A stretch of DNA of 64,000 bases from RGIG3002 sp964449325 (GTDB lineage Bacteria; Bacillota; Clostridia; Lachnospirales; Lachnospiraceae): contig CAYUYJ010000009.1 of assembly GCA_964449325.1 (NCBI GenBank), positions 1 through 64,000 of the forward strand, read 5' to 3'. The stretch's first letter is position 1. The number at the start of each line of letters is the position of its first letter. Both the position numbers and the translations under genes were made by a program. The notes beneath the pieces are model-generated. The model had not been told where the DNA came from. It did not search any database and saw nothing but the letters and a program-made list of their open reading frames with translations. Positions 59,318 to 64,000 of the stretch are shown piece by piece.

Positions 59318-60106
59318 ATGAATAAGAAAAAACAGAGATTAGGTTGGAATTATGTTATTGCAGCATACATAACATTTGCTGTAATGGTATTGGGGATTTG
59401 TGGAAGTGCCTCTTTGATATTTCATGCAAGTCCGCTTGTTATGAGAATTTTGTCCAATCTTTGCGCATGGTCGCCAACGATTGTTTTATTTGTTGGTTTT
59501 AAGAAATGGTGTCCGGAAAAGACAATTAAGGAGTTTTTTAAGGAAAGTTTTTCAGGAAAAATCAAAATTGGTTTCATTTTGGTAAGTATATTATCTACAG
59601 GTCTTGCTTTTCTTGTCGCAGCATATGCATATGCCTGCTTGAAAGGGATTTCTGTTGGCTCAATTTTTCGGAACGCAGGTTTTCCGATTGTTGTCAGCAT
59701 TATTCTTTCTATGTTATCGGGGCCGACGGGCGAAGAGTGTGGATGGCGAGGTTATTTAAGACCCGTTTTTGAGAATAAATACGGATTTATAAAAGGAAAT
59801 ATTATTACCGGACTTGTATGGACATTTTGGCATACGGTTTTGTGGTTTGTAGACAGTGATTATACATCAGGATTGGAGATGCTTATCTATGTTCTTTCCA
59901 ATGTTGTAGTTGTTACGGCAATCCACATGATTATGGCAGTGATTTTGGAAAAGGAAAATAATTTGATTTATGCAGTTCTTGTTCATTTGTTTTTCAATTT
60001 ACCATACACATTCATTAATGTAGATATTATGTTCTATGTAATAATTATGGTTGTGTTTACAATAGAAGCAATTTGTTTTCTGGGTTATAGGAAATTGTCG
60101 AAATAG
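59318..60106 (+). CDS. CPBP-family intramembrane metalloprotease
   Basis: A 262-residue membrane protein with about eight helices and the Abi/CPBP protease motifs: GPTGEECGWRGYLRP near 136-150 (Glu-Glu-xxx-Arg), FWHTVLWF near 170 and VLVHLFFNLP near 220, supplying the conserved Glu and His residues. Bacterial members act in protein maturation, bacteriocin immunity or CAAX-like processing; the role here is unknown. AAAGGAGAG precedes ATG 59318. Strict operator control suggests it is made only under a specific signal. Confidence 0.88.
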   Translation: MNKKKQRLGWNYVIAAYITFAVMVLGICGSASLIFHASPLVMRILSNLCAWSPTIVLFVGFKKWCPEKTIKEFFKESFSGKIKIGFILVSILSTGLAFLVAAYAYACLKGISVGSIFRNAGFPIVVSIILSMLSGPTGEECGWRGYLRPVFENKYGFIKGNIITGLVWTFWHTVLWFVDSDYTSGLEMLIYVLSNVVVVTAIHMIMAVILEKENNLIYAVLVHLFFNLPYTFINVDIMFYVIIMVVFTIEAICFLGYRKLSK

Positions 60107-60154
60107 CCGAAGTCGTTTTGTTATGTGAGATAGTATGATTTGAATAAGCAGGAG

Positions 60155-60202
60155 AAAAAAGTCATGAAGCATAGATTTATTATGCATTATGGCTTTTTTT
60201 GT
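60155..60202 (+). terminator. Terminator of the first CPBP gene
   Basis: AAAAAAGTCAT and inner CATA pair with TATG and ATGGCTTTTTT, followed by T. Confidence 0.75.
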
Positions 60203-60257
60203 ACTCTAATTTTATAGTTAACAGCTAGAAGACTGAAAAATATAGTTAAAATATCTA

Positions 60258-60300
60258 TTGACAAAACGCATTACTAATAGTAATGTTACTAATAGCAATG
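60258..60300 (+). promoter_or_regulatory. Promoter with tandem operators of the small PadR-like gene
   Basis: TTGACA (60258-60263) and TAATGT (60281-60286) are spaced by 17 bases. ATTACTAATAGTAAT (60270-60284) is a perfect palindrome over the -10 box, and TTACTAATAG recurs at 60286-60295, 15 bases later. The whole stretch 60268-60301 is itself a near-palindrome. Autorepression by the PadR-like protein is likely. Confidence 0.75.
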
Positions 60301-60319
60301 CAAAAAGGAGCAGATAAGA

Positions 60320-60700
60320 ATGGAAAATATTATTTTGAGTATTTTACTGATAAAAAGTATGACAATCTATGAAATGAGAGCATTCATCCAGAAAAATCTT
60401 AGTACGGTTTGCAGCGACAGTATGGGAAGTATTCAGAGCGCCTTAAAAAAGCTTTTGCAGATAAAGGATTATATAGAACAAATAAAAAATGATGTGATTC
60501 GGATGAATGTGGAACGAATTAGTCAAGAACCGGATTTGAAAAACCATCTGTTGGATATTTCGGGGGAAAGTACATTAGCGAATGTAGTACAAAACATTTT
60601 TGACTACCAGCTGTATGACCTCCATTATGGCTTAAAGAGGTTACAGGATGACATTATTTTTTATGAGGAGATTATAGAAAGAGAAGAAAATAAGGTATAA
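60320..60700 (+). CDS. Small PadR-like regulator lacking the wing
   Basis: 126 residues. The N-terminal 50 residues, with ILSILLIKSMTIYEMRAFIQ and SDSMGSIQSALKKLLQI, match the PadR helix-turn-helix. Directly after it, where PadR proteins have the beta wing and a Tyr-x-(I/L)-Thr strand, the sequence goes to DYIEQIKNDVIRMNVERISQ and into the C-terminal dimerisation helices. So about 35 residues seem to be missing in frame. It could still bind DNA as a dimer or have become a modulator. AAAAAGGAGCAG precedes the ATG, and a well-formed operator promoter lies upstream. Confidence 0.7.
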   Translation: MENIILSILLIKSMTIYEMRAFIQKNLSTVCSDSMGSIQSALKKLLQIKDYIEQIKNDVIRMNVERISQEPDLKNHLLDISGESTLANVVQNIFDYQLYDLHYGLKRLQDDIIFYEEIIEREENKV

Positions 60701-60732
60701 TCACAAAAATCTTATGGGAGGTTAAAAGGCTG

Positions 60733-61317
60733 ATGGAACATAAAATAGTGAAGTATTATGAATTGAATGATTTACAAAAAAAACAACTGATTGAAATATT
60801 TATAGAAGGATTCGGACATCTTATGACTTTTTCAAAAGATAAGTCTATCCTGCAAGAACTGTTTGGCAGTGCGATAAATGAAGAGTATGTGTATGCATAT
60901 GTAGAAGAAAATAGGGTGCTTGGTTTTGTTGGGATTGCAACTAACAAGATTAGACCGATAAAGTTAAAGCAGGAAGTTTGTATAAAACTTTTTGGAAAAA
61001 TGCAGGGTTCTATTATTTGTAAACAGATGAATGGGATTTTTCAAAGTAAAGTGGTAAAAGAAGATACCGATTTGTATATTGATTCTCTGGCCACATCAAA
61101 AGAGGCAAGAGGAAAAGGTATAGCAACGAAATTATTAACATATTGTTTTGATTTGCCTGAATATAAAAATTATTACATAGAAGTCTTATCAAAAAATATA
61201 AATGCAAAATCTCTGTATGAAAAGATTGGGTTTCGTATAGTGAAAAAGCAACCTATTTCATTTTTGTCTTTCTTGGGATTTGGCTATCCGATTAAGATGA
61301 AAAAACAGATTATTTAG
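60733..61317 (+). CDS. GNAT-family N-acetyltransferase
   Basis: A 194-residue acetyl-CoA-dependent acetyltransferase. Motif A is visible as YIDSLATSKEARGKGIATKLLTY near 115-137 (R-x-x-G-x-G/A), and motif B as AKSLYEKIGFRIVKK near 161-175. The acceptor, a small molecule or protein, is unknown. GGGAGG precedes the ATG. It follows the PadR-like gene by 32 bases and is probably its cotranscribed target. Confidence 0.88.
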   Translation: MEHKIVKYYELNDLQKKQLIEIFIEGFGHLMTFSKDKSILQELFGSAINEEYVYAYVEENRVLGFVGIATNKIRPIKLKQEVCIKLFGKMQGSIICKQMNGIFQSKVVKEDTDLYIDSLATSKEARGKGIATKLLTYCFDLPEYKNYYIEVLSKNINAKSLYEKIGFRIVKKQPISFLSFLGFGYPIKMKKQII

Positions 61318-61352
61318 AAAACAAAGCGAAAACAGGACGAGGAGCATAGAAA

Positions 61353-61790
61353 ATGGAGAAAAAGAATAAGAATTATATAAAAATGACCGCAATCGTTGCA
61401 ATTGTTGCAAACCTAAGTATCACTATCATAGAATTACTGGTTTTATTTCGTATTTTGCCATATGAGTTAATCGGGGGCGGACGTATGGGGAGTTATGAGA
61501 AGGCAGCTGTACTTGCCGTGTTCAGTATTCTCATACAGGTAGTTCTGGTGTATTGTACGGCAGTCGCAGCCAACATTCTTCCGCATAAAAAAATGCAAAA
61601 AATTGCCGGTGTAATACTCAGGGTATTTATTGTTTACTTTACAATAAATATTGCAATGAATCTTATGGGAAAGACATGGTTTGAAAGGGTATATGGCAGT
61701 CTTATTTGTCTGGTGCAGATTGTTTGCTTTTCCATTATTGTTCACAGGCGAAAGAGCGGAAAACAGTGTAAAGTTTGTAATAACGGATAA
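61353..61790 (+). CDS. Hypothetical four-helix membrane protein
   Basis: 145 residues with four hydrophobic segments (about 11-32, 49-72, 85-105, 114-132) and short charged ends; the C-terminus has RRKSGKQCKVC with two cysteines. Not recognised. CGAGGAG precedes ATG 61353, 35 bases after the acetyltransferase, so it is probably in the same unit. Confidence 0.65.
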   Translation: MEKKNKNYIKMTAIVAIVANLSITIIELLVLFRILPYELIGGGRMGSYEKAAVLAVFSILIQVVLVYCTAVAANILPHKKMQKIAGVILRVFIVYFTINIAMNLMGKTWFERVYGSLICLVQIVCFSIIVHRRKSGKQCKVCNNG

Positions 61791-61810
61791 AGTTTCAATT
61801 AAATTGCAAA

Positions 61811-61834
61811 AAAAATGAGAGTAATCTCATTTTT
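61811..61834. promoter_or_regulatory. Upstream TetR-type operator O1
   Basis: AAAAATGAGA (61811-61820) and TCTCATTTTT (61825-61834) form a perfect inverted repeat with a four-base spacer. It shares the core ATGAGA-N4-TCTCAT with O2. Confidence 0.75.
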
Positions 61835-61838
61835 AGTA

Positions 61839-61867
61839 TTGACAAGCGGAAAACTCTCCCTTAAAAT
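61839..61867 (+). promoter_or_regulatory. Promoter of the second CPBP-tetR operon
   Basis: TTGACA (61839-61844) and TAAAAT (61862-61867) with a 17-base spacer, bracketed by the operators O1 and O2. Confidence 0.8.
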
Positions 61868-61897
61868 AAATGAGAATAGTCTCATTTATTTTAAGGG
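61858..61897. promoter_or_regulatory. 40-bp palindromic operator O2
   Basis: Two perfectly complementary 18-base arms (61858-61875 and 61880-61897) flank a four-base spacer and contain the core ATGAGA-N4-TCTCAT. The dyad covers the -10 box and runs into the AAGGGAGG ribosome site at 61893-61900. As DNA it is a repressor site; in readthrough RNA from the upstream genes it would fold into a hairpin that hides the ribosome site. Confidence 0.85.
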
Positions 61898-61905
61898 AGG
61901 TTTTT

Positions 61906-62667
61906 ATGAATACAATAACAAAAAAATATTTAGTGAGTACGTTTTTGATTTCGTGGTTGTTATGGGGAAGTGTAGCAATTGCAGGAAAAGTTGGTGTGAA
62001 ATTTCTTATGTTTGGCAGTCCGTTAGGAACCATTCTTTATGTATTGGGAGGGGTAATGCCGGCAATATGCGAGATTTTTCTTAAGAAGGCAAACAGTTCC
62101 AAGGAAGAATTTAAATGTTTTATGAAGAGTATTGTGAATCCAAAGCATTCTGTTTTGATGTATATATATGCAATTGGAGGCGCAATGGTTATTCAGGCAA
62201 TTCCGGTATTCTTTGGACTGACGCCGGTAAAGCAGCCGCTTTATATAGGATTTCTTATGATTATACCTATGATTATTGGCGGTGGTTTAGAAGAAATAGG
62301 ATGGAGAGGTTTGTTACAACCGGAATTGGAGAAGAAATATCCGCATATTATTGCAGCAGTCAGTGTGGGTATCATCTGGGCAGTATGGCATTTACCGTTA
62401 TGGTTTATAGAAGGAACCAATCAGCAGAACATGAATTTTATGTGGTTTTGCATCAATGCGATTATGCTGTCGTTTTTTATTGGTTCCGTAACTTATGTAT
62501 CCAAAAGTATTTTCATGGCGATTCTTGCTCATGCTTCGATTAATGCTTTCTGGGAAGTCATGGAAGCAACAAATGAAATTTTACCCTCGATTATTTTGCT
62601 GGTATTTGTTATTATTGTGACTATGGTGATTGATTTTTTTGCAGGCAGAAAAAATAACAACCATTGA
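61906..62667 (+). CDS. CPBP-family intramembrane metalloprotease (second)
   Basis: A 253-residue membrane protein with about eight helices and the motifs GGGLEEIGWRGLLQPELE near 137-154 (Glu-Glu-xxx-Arg), WAVWHLPLWF near 173 and ILAHASINAFWE near 206. It resembles the protease at 59318 in family but is clearly a different protein. ATG 61906 with AAGGGAGG upstream is the start; the frame from 61870 begins inside the operator. The tetR gene follows after 24 bases. Confidence 0.88.
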   Translation: MNTITKKYLVSTFLISWLLWGSVAIAGKVGVKFLMFGSPLGTILYVLGGVMPAICEIFLKKANSSKEEFKCFMKSIVNPKHSVLMYIYAIGGAMVIQAIPVFFGLTPVKQPLYIGFLMIIPMIIGGGLEEIGWRGLLQPELEKKYPHIIAAVSVGIIWAVWHLPLWFIEGTNQQNMNFMWFCINAIMLSFFIGSVTYVSKSIFMAILAHASINAFWEVMEATNEILPSIILLVFVIIVTMVIDFFAGRKNNNH

Positions 62668-62691
62668 CAATTTTGGGAGGAGGAAGCGGAT

Positions 62692-63330
62692 ATGCCGAAG
62701 GTGACAGAAGCATACAAGCAGGAAAAGAGAAAATGGATTGTTCAGGCAGCATGGGAAATTATGGAGCAAAAACCACTTTACGAAATAAATATGCTGGAAG
62801 TGGTGAAAAAGGCAGGGCTGTCCAAAGGTGGGATTTATCTGTATTTCTCCGATATTGATGAGTTATTGATAGAAACCATTAATACCATTATGGCAAGTTA
62901 TAGGGAACTGGATTTTTCGGTAAATTCGCCGGAAGAAGATGTAGAGGAAGGACTTAAGCGTATCTTTCGGCAATTGGGAGATTATATGGAAGAATGTCCG
63001 CCCATTATAGGAAAGATACGATCTGAGTTAGCAGTTTATTTGAGTGGTAATCCGCAAAAGATGGAAGCATTTTTAGCAAGGATAAGACTACAACAGACCG
63101 GTGCTGAATTTATGAAATTGGTGGCAGAATTTATCCAAAAAGGAATAGAGCAAAAAAGGTTTCGTAAGGATTTGGAAATGGATGTGATTATTACCAATAT
63201 TATGGTGTATGTAGACGGCATGACGGATTATGTGACAAAGATGAGAGTATATCACGGACCGAAACTAAACTCTCCGGTGCGTACTTATTTTGAGCAATTC
63301 ATACAAAGCCAGATTATACAGTGGAAATAG
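62692..63330 (+). CDS. TetR-family transcriptional regulator
   Basis: A 212-residue repressor with an N-terminal TetR helix-turn-helix, KRKWIVQAAWEIMEQKPLYEINMLEVVKKAGLSKGGIYLYFSD at residues about 12-54, and a helical ligand-binding domain. GGGAGGAGG precedes ATG 62692. It lies in one operon with the second CPBP gene and probably binds O1 and O2. Its ligand is unknown. Confidence 0.92.
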   Translation: MPKVTEAYKQEKRKWIVQAAWEIMEQKPLYEINMLEVVKKAGLSKGGIYLYFSDIDELLIETINTIMASYRELDFSVNSPEEDVEEGLKRIFRQLGDYMEECPPIIGKIRSELAVYLSGNPQKMEAFLARIRLQQTGAEFMKLVAEFIQKGIEQKRFRKDLEMDVIITNIMVYVDGMTDYVTKMRVYHGPKLNSPVRTYFEQFIQSQIIQWK

Positions 63331-63373
63331 GAATATTGGGTTAATTACATATACTGTTAAATATGAAAATGTT

Positions 63374-64000
63374 TTGAAGATAAAACCGGCGAAAGAGGAT
63401 ATTTGTTGTCTTATTCTGAACTCGGATAAAAAATATGTGGGATACATTTCTTTGAACTGGATTAATGTCCGTGGCGGCTCAACCGGAATATATGTAGAAA
63501 TAGCAGAAGAACATCGGCGGAAAGGGTATGGAACGTCGGCGATGGAGATAATGCTGGAATATGCATTCAATGAAATGCGACTTCATAAAGTGCAGGCAGC
63601 ATCGAAGGCAAATGCAGTTGGAAATGAACCATTTCTTTATCATTTAGGTTTCACATACGAGGCATATCGCAGCAATATGTTCATAGAAGACGGAGTGGCG
63701 GTAGCAGAAGACTATTATGGAATGACTGAGGCGGAATATCGTGACGGAGGACGCGTAAACAGGAAACAGAAAAAAGTTCCTGAAGATTATAAAACGCCTA
63801 TATGGAGTGATTTAATTTTTGATAGTGCTATCTGCAGAATGTATGATGACGAAGTGAAAATGCCGGGATTTACAGAGGTGGTGGATGATTTCGCCCTTGC
63901 ACATGTAAACTATGGTATGGAAGATAATCGTCTCGAATTTGCTATTGAGGAAAAGGGTGAATATATGGGGTGCGTAAACCTTTGTGGGATTGACAGGAAA
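63374..64000 (+). CDS. Tandem GNAT acetyltransferase, cut by the window edge, start unclear
   Basis: An open frame with clear GNAT homology runs off the right edge. Domain 1 has YVEIAEEHRRKGYGTSAMEIML and EMRLHKVQAASKANAVGNEPFLYHLGF; after about 170 codons a second domain begins at TPIWSDLIFDS and continues to the edge. No ATG with a ribosome site exists in the frame: TTG 63374 is the best internal start, and the frame stays open upstream into the tetR gene. The N-terminal strand of domain 1 is shorter than usual. Either the gene uses a non-standard start or its 5' end has been lost by deletion or frameshift. Confidence 0.6.
   Translation, partial: MKIKPAKEDICCLILNSDKKYVGYISLNWINVRGGSTGIYVEIAEEHRRKGYGTSAMEIMLEYAFNEMRLHKVQAASKANAVGNEPFLYHLGFTYEAYRSNMFIEDGVAVAEDYYGMTEAEYRDGGRVNRKQKKVPEDYKTPIWSDLIFDSAICRMYDDEVKMPGFTEVVDDFALAHVNYGMEDNRLEFAIEEKGEYMGCVNLCGIDRK

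Noticed and set aside
1..64000. CRISPR arrays, tRNA or rRNA genes, transposases and prophage genes
   Set aside because: None seen on reading the window; no regularly spaced repeats, no cloverleaf flanking conserved tRNA blocks, and no integrase or transposase motifs among the reading frames.

Overview
The window looks like a chromosomal segment of a gut-type, spore-forming Firmicute of the class Clostridia, most probably a Lachnospiraceae member. The reasons are a low-to-middling GC content, very strong AGGAGG-type ribosome binding sites, a perfect CIRCE element in front of htpG, an alpha/beta-type small acid-soluble spore protein, a SpoVAD homologue, a PPi-type phosphofructokinase, and LacI-controlled maltodextrin genes of clostridial type. 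Genus and species cannot be fixed from the sequence alone. Nearly all genes run on the + strand; the exceptions are the metallophosphoesterase at 27.6-28.6 kb and the CYTH and spoVAD genes at 34.9-36.5 kb.

Region 1 (0.5-9.4 kb) is a nitrogen-scavenging operon. An RbsA/RbsC/RbsB-like ABC importer is interleaved with a P-II signalling protein, an AmtB ammonium channel, a hydantoinase/dihydropyrimidinase-type cyclic amidohydrolase and a nitrilase-superfamily carbon-nitrogen hydrolase, followed by a YoaK-type membrane protein. Read together, the genes would import a cyclic ureide or imide, open the ring, hydrolyse the open-chain amide and handle the released ammonium. A sparse 750-base gap follows.

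Region 2 (10.2-28.6 kb) is mostly housekeeping: a Mn(II) (yybP-ykoY) riboswitch in front of a cation/Ca2+ antiporter, PPi-phosphofructokinase, a DUF4230 protein, a LacI regulator with glycogen/maltodextrin phosphorylase, a transaldolase-like aldolase, a PHP phosphoesterase with SbcCD, a PrsA-like foldase, HtpG under CIRCE, and a metallophosphoesterase lipoprotein. A 225-bp element with roughly 55-bp terminal inverted repeats lies just upstream of the LacI gene.

Region 3 (28.9-34.9 kb) is a maltodextrin operon (binding protein, two permeases, 4-alpha-glucanotransferase, second LacI regulator). Its promoter runs into a 12-bp-periodic array of LacI-type operator motifs resembling the operator in front of the first LacI gene. 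Import, glucanotransfer and phosphorolysis thus appear to form one regulon split over two loci.

Region 4 (35-47.2 kb) holds CYTH, spoVAD, a very large orphan binding protein, a thiol/electrophile-defence cluster (glutamate-cysteine ligase, ATP-grasp ligase, DJ-1 protein), a CBS protein, and a phosphate module (Na/Pi cotransporter-PhoU fusion with a PhoP/PhoR-like pair) preceded by 11-bp-spaced Pho-box repeats. It ends with a spore SASP gene.

Region 5 (47.3-64 kb) is accessory in character. Several small regulators (HxlR, AraC, two PadR-like, TetR) each sit beside one or a few effector genes, often with a palindromic operator in the promoter: PEBP protein, ClpP paralogue, methyltransferases, two CPBP membrane proteases and acetyltransferases. 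The same region has an ABC-2 exporter and a cation-diffusion transporter under a NiCo riboswitch. The right edge cuts a tandem-GNAT gene.
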